Below are positions 1 to 8,091 of a DNA stretch of 64,000 nucleotides, one piece after another. Where the stretch lies: assembly GCA_023252155.1 (NCBI GenBank), contig JAHEXJ010000003.1, forward strand, positions 16,013 through 80,012, given 5' to 3'. Under the pieces are notes generated by a model. That model saw only the letters and a list, made by a program, of their open reading frames with translations. It was not told where the DNA came from and did not search any database. The position numbers were made by a program, and so were the translations under genes. The stretch is from Actinomycetes bacterium (GTDB taxonomy: Bacteria > Actinomycetota > Actinomycetes > Nanopelagicales > Nanopelagicaceae). Position 1 is the first letter of the stretch; the number at the start of each line of letters is the position of its first letter.

Positions 1-1004
1 TGAACAACCTGCTCAGGAATTTCTACGTGGCGTTCTGCCAACTCAGAAATGTGGACAAGTCCTTCGATGCCTTCGTGGACGCGAATGAACGCACCGAACG
101 GAACCAACTTCGTTACCTGTCCAGGAACAACCTGGTTAATGGTGTGTGTGCGAGCGAATGCTTGCCATGGGTCTTCTTGGGTCGCCTTCAACGAAAGCGA
201 TACACGCTCGCGCTCGAAATCAACTTCGAGAACTTCGACGGTCACTTCATCGCCAACCTCGACAACCTCGCCTGGATGATCAATGTGCTTCCAAGAAAGT
301 TCTGAAACGTGAACCAAACCGTCCACTCCGCCCAAGTCAACAAATGCGCCGAAGTTGACGATGGATGAAACAACACCGGTTCGAACTTGACCCTTCTGCA
401 ACTGGTTGAGGAAGGTAGTGCGAGACTCAGATTGAGTCTGCTCGAGGTAGGCACGACGAGAAAGAACCACATTGTTGCGATTCTTATCCAATTCGATGAT
501 GCGCGCTTCAACCTGCTTACCGATATACGGGGTCAGGTCACGCACGCGACGCATTTCAACGAGAGAAGCTGGAAGGAAGCCACGAAGACCGATGTCCACG
601 ATCAAGCCACCCTTAACAACTTCAATAACAGTTCCGACGACAACCTCGTCGCGCTCCTTCTTGCCTTCGATCTCGCCCCAAGCACGCTCGTACTGTGCGC
701 GCTTCTTGGACAGGATCAGGCGGCCTTCTTTGTCTTCTTTCTGGAGAACAAGGGCCTCGATCTTTTCGCCAACTTTGACGATCTCGCTTGGATCGACATC
801 GTGACGGATTGAAAGTTCACGGGAAGGAATGACTCCTTCGGTTTTGTATCCAATGTCCACCAGCACTTCATCGCGATCTACCTGAACGACGATGCCTTCA
901 ACAAGGTCTCCATCATTGAAATTTCTGATGGTGCCTTCAATTGCGGCCATAAAGTCTGCGGCTGTTCCAATATCATTTACTGCAATTACTGGTGAGGTAC
1001 TCAA
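1..1004 (-). CDS. rpsA: 30S ribosomal protein S1 (5' part, runs off the left edge)
   Basis: Ribosomal protein S1 binds mRNA on the small ribosomal subunit and helps load it. The visible 334 codons start at TTG 1004, with a GGAG Shine-Dalgarno at 1009-1012; the next ATG (950) would cut off the conserved N-terminus. The protein begins MTSTSPVIAVNDIGTAADF and contains successive S1 RNA-binding repeats. Typical actinobacterial S1 stretches are visible, such as VEMRRVRDLTPYIGK, NFGAFVDLGGVDGLVHVSEL and LVPFGAFVRVHEGIEGLVHIS. The C-terminal part lies outside the window. It is transcribed away from the MFS gene. TTG start codons also serve mraZ and pgeF here. Identification is certain; only the end is missing. 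Confidence 0.97.
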   Translation of the reverse strand, partial: MSTSPVIAVNDIGTAADFMAAIEGTIRNFNDGDLVEGIVVQVDRDEVLVDIGYKTEGVIPSRELSIRHDVDPSEIVKVGEKIEALVLQKEDKEGRLILSKKRAQYERAWGEIEGKKERDEVVVGTVIEVVKGGLIVDIGLRGFLPASLVEMRRVRDLTPYIGKQVEARIIELDKNRNNVVLSRRAYLEQTQSESRTTFLNQLQKGQVRTGVVSSIVNFGAFVDLGGVDGLVHVSELSWKHIDHPGEVVEVGDEVTVEVLEVDFERERVSLSLKATQEDPWQAFARTHTINQVVPGQVTKLVPFGAFIRVHEGIEGLVHISELAERHVEIPEQVV

Positions 1005-1046
1005 GTTGCTCCGTAGGGATAGAAAGTAGTAGGGATAGGGCTGCTA

Positions 1047-1076
1047 AGGGTACGGTTTGGCGGCAATCTGGGTCAA
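1047..1076 (-). promoter_or_regulatory. putative rpsA promoter
   Basis: Reading the minus strand, TTGACC (1076-1071) and TACCCT (1052-1047) are separated by 18 bp, a good match to a housekeeping -35 and a TANNNT -10. Transcription would begin near 1040 and give a leader of about 35 bases. The leader holds two copies of the 10-mer CTATCCCTAC, at 1038-1029 and 1022-1013. Confidence 0.6.
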
Positions 1077-1107
1077 TTCCTGAGCCCCTCGTGACACCGG
1101 CCAACGC

Positions 1108-1113
1108 TAGACT
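1108..1113 (+). promoter_or_regulatory. putative -10 box for a leaderless MFS transcript
   Basis: TAGACT fits TANNNT and ends 7 bases before ATG 1121, the usual distance from -10 to transcription start. There is no convincing -35 and no Shine-Dalgarno. The same hexamer occurs 7 bases before polA and 9 bases before the tRNA gene. Confidence 0.4.
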
Positions 1114-1120
1114 CCGTAAA

Positions 1121-2347
1121 ATGAACCGCTACAGGGAATTTTTGCGCTTTCCGCAGGTAAAAATCCTCATGATCAGCGCGTTTCCGGCCCGACTCGCCTA
1201 CGGCATGGTTGGCCTCTCCATTTTCTTCAAGACCATTCACGAAACAAACTCCATCCCCTTGGCGGGCTTGGCAATTGGTTTGAGTTCATTGGCCGGAGCA
1301 TTCACGGCAGGACCACGTGGTGCGATCATCGATAAGTACGGTCAAAAGTGGCCACTCCGAATCTTCGTACCCGGATATGCAACTCTTCTAATTTTGCTCA
1401 ACCTCACCCACACTTCTCATTCAATCCTTCTGCTGGCTTTTATCTTGGGATTCTCTGCGCCTCCTATCAATCTCTCTGTTCGACCGCTTTGGAAGACTCT
1501 GGTTCCACCGGATTTTCTTCGAACTGCCTACGCCGTCGATACGTCGAGCATGAGCGCTTCATCAGTGCTCGGTCCGATTTTGGCAACAACGTTAGCGCTT
1601 TCATCACATCCATCCAGCGCGCTTGTAACGTGCGCGGTGCTGATGCTTGCCGGCGGTTTAGCACTTCAACTCACGCCCGTATCTCGAGACTGGGTTCCCG
1701 AAAAGAAAGTTCACGGAACTCCAAGACTCTGGCGTCATCCCGCAATGCGACTTTTAATGTTTGAAGGGAGTTTCATCGGTTTTGGTTGGGGCGCCTTCAA
1801 CGTGGGAGTTCCCGCTTTTGCGACTCTGCAACATGTGCCCCATCGCACGGCATGGATTCTTGGGATCATGGGCGTCTGCAATATATTCGGTGGGCTAATC
1901 GGGGGCCTCGTTTCGCGCAAGACTTCTCCTCTAAATTCGATGCTTCGCACGTATGGTCTCTGGTTCATAGCAACGCTCCCCTTGGTGTTCACGTATCCGA
2001 ACTGGAGCCTTGCATTTGTTGGAGCATTGCTTGGACTATGCGGTGGGGCTCTTCAAGTCTTCTATTTTGAGGTCATGGAAGCCGTTCGGCCAAGGGGAAG
2101 CGCTACGGCCTCATTAGGCTGGCTCTGGACCGTCGAAGGATCTCTCATGGCACTGGGTTCGGCATGCGGAGGTTGGATTGCAAAGGAATTTTCTCCGAGG
2201 GTATGCCTCAGCATTACGACAATTGCAACCGGTGTAGGGCTGACGATCGTGACGGTCGGTCGCAATCGACTTTCGGCCGCAAGAAGATTACCGACTGCTG
2301 AACAAGATCTCGCGGCGATGGAAGATAACGCATCGACAAATCAGTAA
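1121..2347 (+). CDS. MFS-type membrane transporter
   Basis: A 408-residue multi-pass membrane protein of the major facilitator superfamily; the substrate cannot be read from the sequence. It has alternating hydrophobic helices, and an early cytoplasmic loop GPRGAIIDKYGQKW that resembles the conserved MFS loop 2-3 (G-x3-D-x-G-x-R/K). The reading frame opens further upstream (992), but that stretch is hydrophilic and overlaps rpsA. ATG 1121 (MNRYREFLRFPQVKIL) leads straight into the first helix. It has no clear Shine-Dalgarno, but a TAGACT box ends exactly 7 bases before it, so the mRNA may be leaderless. It converges with polA, with 7 bases between the stop codons. A drug or metabolite exporter is possible but unproven. 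Confidence 0.8.
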   Translation: MNRYREFLRFPQVKILMISAFPARLAYGMVGLSIFFKTIHETNSIPLAGLAIGLSSLAGAFTAGPRGAIIDKYGQKWPLRIFVPGYATLLILLNLTHTSHSILLLAFILGFSAPPINLSVRPLWKTLVPPDFLRTAYAVDTSSMSASSVLGPILATTLALSSHPSSALVTCAVLMLAGGLALQLTPVSRDWVPEKKVHGTPRLWRHPAMRLLMFEGSFIGFGWGAFNVGVPAFATLQHVPHRTAWILGIMGVCNIFGGLIGGLVSRKTSPLNSMLRTYGLWFIATLPLVFTYPNWSLAFVGALLGLCGGALQVFYFEVMEAVRPRGSATASLGWLWTVEGSLMALGSACGGWIAKEFSPRVCLSITTIATGVGLTIVTVGRNRLSAARRLPTAEQDLAAMEDNASTNQ

Positions 2348-2354
2348 AGATTTC

Positions 2355-4943
2355 TTAGTGCGCGGCCTCGTTCCAACTCTTTCCTATCCCCAAACTTACT
2401 TCTAGTGGGGCTTTGAGCGGATAAGCCGATCCCATTGCCTCTCGCACGAGCGTCGTCATAACGTCTTCTTCGCCACTACTTACTTCGAATATCAATTCAT
2501 CGTGTACTTGCAACAGCAACCGCGATTTCAATCCCTTTGCCGTAAGTCCCACCTCAACATTGAGCATCGCCTGTTTGATTATGTCTGCGGCGGAACCTTG
2601 AATCGGAGCATTGAGAGCCATCCTCTCTGCCACTTCCCTGCGCTGGCGATTGTCATTGAGTAAATCCGGAAGATACCGGCGACGGCCCAAAATAGTCTCG
2701 GTGTAACCAACTTTACGCGCCTGTTCCACTACGGTCTTTAAGTATTCGCGGATTCCACCAAATCGCTCGAAATATTTATCCATCAGTATCTGGGCTTCGG
2801 GTGGAGTAATTCCAAGTTGGGCCGAAAGGCCAAAAGATGAAAGGCCATACGCCAAACCATATGACATGGCCTTTATCTGTCGACGCATTTCTGGTGTGAT
2901 TTGGCTTGATTCCACTGCAAAGACTTGGGAAGCAACGGTTGAATGAAGATCCTCGCCCTTTGTAAATGCCGCAAGAAGATGCTCGTCATTCGAAAGATGA
3001 GCCATAATCCGCATTTCTATTTGACTGTAATCCGCAGTCAGTAAGGATGCGTAACCCTCTCCCGCAACGAAGCATTCACGGATGCGGCGCCCCTCCTCTG
3101 TGCGAACCGGAATGTTCTGCAGATTAGGACCAGTGGATGAAAGTCTTCCAGTTGCTGCGATTGTCTGTGCGAAGTGAGTGTGAATGCGTCCATCACCAGC
3201 TACTTCAGTAATCAGCCCCTCCACGGTCGTACGCAATTTGTTGGTCTCACGGATACGGAGAAGATGCGTGAGCACGGGATGACCTGTTGACTGGGAAAGC
3301 CATTCCAGCGATTCGGCATCGGTCGTGTAACCCGTCTTAATCTTCTTTGTCTTCGGCAATTTCAACTCGTCAAAAAGTACGACTTGGAGCTGCTTAGGCG
3401 AGGCAATATTGAACTCATGGCCGACCGCTTCAAAGGCCGCCTTACTTTCGCGCTCGGCTTCTCCGGCAAAAAAGGATTGGAGGGCGGCAAGGCCACCTTT
3501 ATCTACAGCAACGCCTACACGTTCCATCTTGGCAAGTAATTCGGCGATCGGAAGCTCGAGGTTGTTGTAGAGGTCAAGCACATTGCGGTCCCTGAGCTCT
3601 CGCTCAAGGGAAGTTCGAAGATCAAATAGTGCCATTGCACCATTGACGAGCATCTTCTCCGAGTCGCTCGAGGATGCGATTGTCCCATCGCCCCAACGAG
3701 CAACGATGTCACCTAAATCCAACGCGCGTACCCCTGGATTGATTACGTATGCCGCCAGAGCCGTGTCAAAAAGTATTCCTTCTACTGGGATGACTCGCGA
3801 TAGAGCTTTGGCGTCATGCAATAGCTTGCCGATCTTCGGATTCGAAATCCAATCTCCCATCTTGGAAGAATGAATGAGGTACGCCTCCTTTGAAGAAAGC
3901 GCCACCGCATATCGGTGCACCTTTTCATCGATAACTTCAAAGGTAATCGCGATTTCACCCGAGTGGGTGGATACCCGTTGATCCAAATCTTTGGGCGAAA
4001 GGAGTTCGAGATCGGCATCGAATTGGAGCATCATCAATGGTTCGGGTTCAGATTTCTTCGCTGAGTCTTTAGCGGTGAAGACTTTAATGCGATCTTTCAA
4101 AGTACGAAATTCAAGCAAATCAAAAAGTGGCAAGATCTTGGATTCGTTTATTCCTGTCCAGTGAAGTTCGTCAATCTGCGTCTCTAGCGGAACGGTGTGA
4201 ATCAACTGAGTGAGCTCCCGATTACGCAAAACAATATCGATGTTGCTTCGGAGTGATTCTCCGACCTTGCCAGATATCTTGTCGATGTTTGCGATCAGAT
4301 TGGAAACATCCCCGTATTCAACGACCCATTTTGCTGCCGTCTTTTCGCCAACGCCGGGTACCGATGGCAAGTTGTCGCTGGGATCGCCCCTCAGGGCTGC
4401 AAACTCTGGATAGCTGGTCGGGGTCATCCCGTACTTTTCGAAAACCGCTGCGGGGGTCATCCGCGCAAGATCGCTGACGCCCTTCTTGGGATAGAGCACC
4501 GTGATCTTCTCGGTCACCAATTGGAAGCAATCGCGATCTCCCGAACAGATGATGACGTCCATTCCTTCGCTCTCGGCACGTGAAGCAAGAGTGGCGAGAA
4601 TGTCATCGGCTTCAAAACCTTCACGTTCGAACTGTGAAATGCCAAAGGCTCCAACAAGTTCATGGAGGTATGACATCTGCGATCGAAACTCATCCGGGGT
4701 GGCTGCACGATTTGCCTTGTATTCGGGGTACTTCTCAGTTCGAAAGGTCTTGCGCGAAACGTCAAATGCCACGGCAATATGAGTGGGTTTCTCATCTCGC
4801 AGCAGAGAGATAAGCATGGTGGCAAAGCCATAAATCGCATTTGTGTGTTGACCTGTGGCTGTCGTGAAATTCTCGGCAGGCAGTGCGAAAAAGGCCCGAT
4901 AGGCCATCGAATGTCCGTCTATTAGAAGCAACCGATCACTCAT
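2355..4943 (-). CDS. polA: DNA polymerase I (proofreading domain degenerate)
   Basis: DNA polymerase I fills gaps and removes RNA primers during replication and repair. The 862 residues fall into a 5'-3' nuclease domain (about 1-290; LLLIDGHSMAYRAFFALP at the start, GDRDCFQL near 132), a 3'-5' exonuclease-like domain (about 300-480), and a polymerase domain. Polymerase motif A is DYSQIEMR (about 636), motif B contains KAMSYGLAYG, and motif C is QVHDE (about 810). The exonuclease-like domain has lost the metal ligands: the DTE motif reads TFE and the later Asp positions are replaced, so it should not proofread. The frame opens at 5006, but ATG 4943 gives the family N-terminus (MSDRLLLIDG) and sits 7 bases after a TAGACT box. 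Confidence 0.97.
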   Translation of the reverse strand: MSDRLLLIDGHSMAYRAFFALPAENFTTATGQHTNAIYGFATMLISLLRDEKPTHIAVAFDVSRKTFRTEKYPEYKANRAATPDEFRSQMSYLHELVGAFGISQFEREGFEADDILATLASRAESEGMDVIICSGDRDCFQLVTEKITVLYPKKGVSDLARMTPAAVFEKYGMTPTSYPEFAALRGDPSDNLPSVPGVGEKTAAKWVVEYGDVSNLIANIDKISGKVGESLRSNIDIVLRNRELTQLIHTVPLETQIDELHWTGINESKILPLFDLLEFRTLKDRIKVFTAKDSAKKSEPEPLMMLQFDADLELLSPKDLDQRVSTHSGEIAITFEVIDEKVHRYAVALSSKEAYLIHSSKMGDWISNPKIGKLLHDAKALSRVIPVEGILFDTALAAYVINPGVRALDLGDIVARWGDGTIASSSDSEKMLVNGAMALFDLRTSLERELRDRNVLDLYNNLELPIAELLAKMERVGVAVDKGGLAALQSFFAGEAERESKAAFEAVGHEFNIASPKQLQVVLFDELKLPKTKKIKTGYTTDAESLEWLSQSTGHPVLTHLLRIRETNKLRTTVEGLITEVAGDGRIHTHFAQTIAATGRLSSTGPNLQNIPVRTEEGRRIRECFVAGEGYASLLTADYSQIEMRIMAHLSNDEHLLAAFTKGEDLHSTVASQVFAVESSQITPEMRRQIKAMSYGLAYGLSSFGLSAQLGITPPEAQILMDKYFERFGGIREYLKTVVEQARKVGYTETILGRRRYLPDLLNDNRQRREVAERMALNAPIQGSAADIIKQAMLNVEVGLTAKGLKSRLLLQVHDELIFEVSSGEEDVMTTLVREAMGSAYPLKAPLEVSLGIGKSWNEAAH

Positions 4944-4950
4944 GCCCGCG

Positions 4951-4969
4951 AGTCTATTCCAGATACACT
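4951..4969. promoter_or_regulatory. back-to-back leaderless promoters of polA and the thioesterase gene
   Basis: Only 34 bp separate the start codons of polA (4943, minus) and the thioesterase gene (4978, plus). On the minus strand TAGACT (4956-4951) ends 7 bases before the polA ATG. On the plus strand TACACT (4964-4969) ends 8 bases before the thioesterase ATG. Both fit TANNNT at the spacing for transcripts that begin at the start codon, and neither gene has a Shine-Dalgarno. The -35 regions would fall at or inside the opposite gene and are not recognisable. Confidence 0.5.
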
Positions 4970-4977
4970 TCCTGTTT

Positions 4978-5400
4978 ATGAGCGAAAAAGACGATTCGGA
5001 TTTCATGGCGCAGTTACGGGTGCGTGGAAGCGGTGCCCTCGATCAAAAAATGGGCATTCAGATTCTCGAAGCTTCTCCCTCCCGTCTGGTTGCAACGATG
5101 CCAGTTGAAGGAAATACCCAACCGCTGGGTCTACTTCACGGTGGCGCGAATGTCGTCTTAGCCGAAAGCCTCGGCTCCATTGGTACTCAACTCCACGCTG
5201 GTCCCGACCGACGAATTGTTGGCGTCGACATTAACGCAACGCACCATCGATCAGCCACAAAAGGAACCGTCACGGCTGTTGCCACGCCGATTTCGCTAGG
5301 CAAGACACTGTGCTGCTACGAGGTTGTCATCACTAACGACGAAGGGCAGCGCACTTGCACTGCACGAATCACCTGCTTGATATTGGCGCCTCGGCAGTAA
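4978..5400 (+). CDS. hotdog-fold thioesterase (PaaI/YbgC-like)
   Basis: A 140-residue hotdog-fold protein that probably hydrolyses an acyl-CoA or aryl-CoA thioester in the cytoplasm. Family marks are TQPLGLLHGGANVVLAESLG, with the helix-start HGG, the acidic residue in LAES, and the later strand VVGVDINATHHRSA-like segment VGVDINATHH that precedes the substrate-facing turn. Length is normal for single-domain hotdog enzymes. The frame opens at 4942 inside polA; ATG 4978 (MSEKDDSDF) avoids the overlap and fits a leaderless promoter. A thioesterase next to polA is common in Actinobacteria. It converges with livF with 6 bases between the stops. The true substrate is unknown. Confidence 0.85.
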   Translation: MSEKDDSDFMAQLRVRGSGALDQKMGIQILEASPSRLVATMPVEGNTQPLGLLHGGANVVLAESLGSIGTQLHAGPDRRIVGVDINATHHRSATKGTVTAVATPISLGKTLCCYEVVITNDEGQRTCTARITCLILAPRQ

Positions 5401-5406
5401 AGCTTC

Positions 5407-6120
5407 TTAACCTCCGAGATACGCCTTCGTAACAGCTTCATCTTTTGCAAGATCCGTTGCGTTACCGCTCATCTTGATCGAGCCCGATTCAAGAACGTAG
5501 GCACGGTCAGCAACATCTAGCGCAGCCGCGGCATTCTGCTCAATAAGCAAAATCGTAATTCCTTGTTCGCGAATTTTCACAATCGTCTCAAAGATTATGT
5601 CAACGAGAACGGGAGCAAGACCCATTGAAGGCTCATCCAGCAAGAGAAGTTTCGGCGCGCCCATCATTGCGCGAGCAACCGCTAACATCTGCTGCTCACC
5701 GCCCGACATGGTGCCGCCCTTTTGTTCGATGCGTTCACGAAGGCGCGGGAACAATTCCAGGACTCTCTGCATGTCACTTTCGATGGCAGCCTTGTCGTTT
5801 CGAAGAAAAGCGCCGAGTTCAAGATTTTCGCGAACCGACATTCTTGGAAAGATTCTGCGACCTTCTGGAGATTGGCAAAGTCCCTTGGCGACAATTTCGT
5901 GACCTTCTTTGCCATCAATTCGCTCGCCTGCAAACGTGATTGTTCCGGCCTTGGGTTTCAACAACCCTGAAATGGTGCGCAATGTGGTTGATTTGCCGGC
6001 GCCGTTGGAGCCAATCAGAGTAACGATCTCGCCTTCATTTACGGTTAGAGAGACGTTCTTAACTGCCAGGATTGAACCGTAGGCAACTTGCAAGTCTTTG
6101 ACTTCAAGAAGAGTACTCAT
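5407..6120 (-). CDS. livF: branched-chain amino acid ABC transporter ATP-binding protein LivF
   Basis: One of the two ATPases that power uptake of branched-chain amino acids through the LivHM channel, on the inner face of the membrane. The 237 residues show Walker A GSNGAGKST (about 38-46), ABC signature SGGEQQ, Walker B LLLLDEPSMGLAP and the switch histidine region replaced by the LivF-type IEQN. It is the last gene of the liv operon and its ATG overlaps the livG stop by 4 bases. LivF is told from LivG by its shorter length and the YVLESG tail segment. Substrate class is inferred from operon partners. Confidence 0.95.
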   Translation of the reverse strand: MSTLLEVKDLQVAYGSILAVKNVSLTVNEGEIVTLIGSNGAGKSTTLRTISGLLKPKAGTITFAGERIDGKEGHEIVAKGLCQSPEGRRIFPRMSVRENLELGAFLRNDKAAIESDMQRVLELFPRLRERIEQKGGTMSGGEQQMLAVARAMMGAPKLLLLDEPSMGLAPVLVDIIFETIVKIREQGITILLIEQNAAAALDVADRAYVLESGSIKMSGNATDLAKDEAVTKAYLGG

Positions 6121-6896
6121 GCCTTCTCTCCTTTTGCCTTGCCCAGGTAGGCCTCGATGACACGTTGGTTGGATTTAATGTCGGCAGGAGATCCTTCAGC
6201 GATCTTCTCGCCTTGATCTAGAACCGTAATTCGCTCGGAGACAGACATAACCACGCTCATATCGTGCTCGATCAGAAGGATAGATACATCTTGCTCATCG
6301 CGGACGCGATAAACAAAATCAATAAAAGTCAAAGATTCCTGAGGATTCATACCCGCAGTGGGCTCGTCGAGAAGCAGAACTCTTGGTTTCAAAGCCAAAG
6401 CTCTGGCAACTTCGAGTCGACGTTGGTCGCCGTAAGAGAGATTACGTGCGTACTCCCCCGCCCACTTGCCGATGCCGACAAAATTAAGAAGTTCGCGTGC
6501 TTGCTCGCGAGCATCACGTTCTTCTCGGCGCTGACCAGGAGTTCGGAAGATCGTGGACAGAATGCCGGCCTTCAAATGCGAATGCATTGCCACCATGACA
6601 TTTTCTTCCGCAGTCATTAAGCCAAAGAGTCGAATATTCTGGAAAGTACGAGCAAGCCCACCCGCTGCAATCTTGTGCGGAGCCATAGCCGTAATGTCGT
6701 CTTCTCCAAATAGAACGTTGCCACTCGTTGGCTTGTATAGACCGGTCAGAACGTTGAAGAACGTCGTCTTGCCGGCTCCGTTTGGCCCGATCAAACTGAC
6801 AATCTTGCCGGTAGGGATATCGAAAGATACGGAATTAACAGCGACAAGTCCGCCGAACTTAACGGTGATGTTGTCCGCTCTCAATGCTGAAGTCAT
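6117..6896 (-). CDS. livG: branched-chain amino acid ABC transporter ATP-binding protein LivG
   Basis: Second ATPase of the transporter, 259 residues. Walker A is GPNGAGKTT, the signature is LSYGDQRRLE (the degenerate form usual in LivG), Walker B is LLLDEPTAGMNP and the H-loop lies in LIEHDMS. Its start overlaps the livM stop by one base and its end overlaps livF by four, so the two ATPases are probably made in equal amounts through coupled translation. Nothing in the sequence is unusual for the family. Confidence 0.95.
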   Translation of the reverse strand: MTSALRADNITVKFGGLVAVNSVSFDIPTGKIVSLIGPNGAGKTTFFNVLTGLYKPTSGNVLFGEDDITAMAPHKIAAGGLARTFQNIRLFGLMTAEENVMVAMHSHLKAGILSTIFRTPGQRREERDAREQARELLNFVGIGKWAGEYARNLSYGDQRRLEVARALALKPRVLLLDEPTAGMNPQESLTFIDFVYRVRDEQDVSILLIEHDMSVVMSVSERITVLDQGEKIAEGSPADIKSNQRVIEAYLGKAKGEKA

Positions 6897-8089
6897 TATT
6901 CAGCACCGCCAATCTCAGGAGCCGATTCGTCGTCTTCGTGAAGTATTGCCTTCAATCGTGATTCGGGTATCAATCCTTCGCGTCTAAAGAGCATCATCAA
7001 GACCAGCGCACCACCAAAGAGTAAGAAGTTGTAGGAGGGAAAATTGATCGTCGTGTGGAAAGTGTTATTCACGAGATCGCCAAATGCCGGCAGCCCAGTT
7101 GAGTTGATCCATGCGAGCAAGAGGGCGCCGACCATGACACCCCAAACGTTACCCATGCCACCAAGTACAACCATCGCTAGCAAAATGATCGAAATAGAGA
7201 AGTTAAATCGATCGGCAAAGACGCCGCCAACGTGCGTCGCGTAAGCAACACCACCTACACCACCGGAGAATGCACCGACTGCGTAAGCCGACAATTTGGT
7301 TCTCATCAGCGGGACGCCCATCATGCTTGCCGCCAGTTCATCCTCGCGGATAGCCAACCATGCACGACCCAAACGGCCCGTGCGCAGACGTAGCGACATA
7401 AAGACCATGAACGCAGTGAGAAGGACGAAGATGAAGAACTTCCAACTAAAGTCGAAGGGGCTTAAGGATCTTCCCGGGACGCCGATGTTATCTACTGGAG
7501 AAATACCCTGCGTTCCGTTGGTCAAATTGAATCCACCGATATTGGATCCGTTGACGAAGAACTGAGGAATAATTTCGCCAAACCCAAGCGTCACAAGAGC
7601 TAGGTAATCGCTCTTTAGACGAAGGGTTGGTGCACCGATAATCAAACCGAAGAACGCGCAGATCAATCCTCCAATGAAGATGACTCCCCAGAAACTGATG
7701 TGCATTCCAGGAACGACTTTTGGCGATGTGCTGAGAATGTGGATGTTTACCTGTCGGAAAAAGGATGACATGAACCATCCTGCGGTATAGCCGCCAATTG
7801 CCCAGAAAGCCACAAATCCTAAGTCGAGCAATCCTGCATAACCGACCACGATATTTAGACCAAGGGCCGCAATAACCCAGACCATCGCTTCGTTGAGGGC
7901 AGTTGGTGGGAACCAATTTTGGACAATCGTCTGAGCGCCGTCTGGCAGATGAACCATGATGTAGGTGTAGAAGACCCAGATTGCAACGGCGGCGACGATG
8001 AAGCCAATTGCCCACTTGCGTTGACTTGCGCTCTGCTTGACTGCCTTGGGTCGGCGCGACTTTGAGTCCGTTTTCTTAGTGATGCTCAT
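6896..8089 (-). CDS. livM: branched-chain amino acid ABC transporter permease LivM
   Basis: Membrane channel subunit, 397 residues. After a basic cytoplasmic N-terminus (about 1-27) there are eight or more hydrophobic helices. The permease core includes LGLNIVVGYAGLLDLG near the first third, TLRLKSDYLALVTLGFGEI and the ATPase-contacting loop with RTGRLGRAWLAIREDELAA, which corresponds to the EAA loop. LivM pairs with LivH. The gene lies 2 bases after livH and overlaps livG by one base. The C-terminal tail is acidic (EDDESAPEIGGAE). Substrate is inferred from the family. Confidence 0.94.
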   Translation of the reverse strand: MSITKKTDSKSRRPKAVKQSASQRKWAIGFIVAAVAIWVFYTYIMVHLPDGAQTIVQNWFPPTALNEAMVWVIAALGLNIVVGYAGLLDLGFVAFWAIGGYTAGWFMSSFFRQVNIHILSTSPKVVPGMHISFWGVIFIGGLICAFFGLIIGAPTLRLKSDYLALVTLGFGEIIPQFFVNGSNIGGFNLTNGTQGISPVDNIGVPGRSLSPFDFSWKFFIFVLLTAFMVFMSLRLRTGRLGRAWLAIREDELAASMMGVPLMRTKLSAYAVGAFSGGVGGVAYATHVGGVFADRFNFSISIILLAMVVLGGMGNVWGVMVGALLLAWINSTGLPAFGDLVNNTFHTTINFPSYNFLLFGGALVLMMLFRREGLIPESRLKAILHEDDESAPEIGGAE

Positions 8090-8091
8090 AA

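Noticed and set aside
387..812. 141-residue plus-strand open frame
   Set aside because: It is fully antisense to rpsA, which has clear S1 repeats; its protein has no recognisable domain.
7488..8015. 175-residue minus-strand open frame inside livM
   Set aside because: It overlaps livM in another frame of the same strand and has low-complexity, His/Arg-rich composition typical of a shadow frame.
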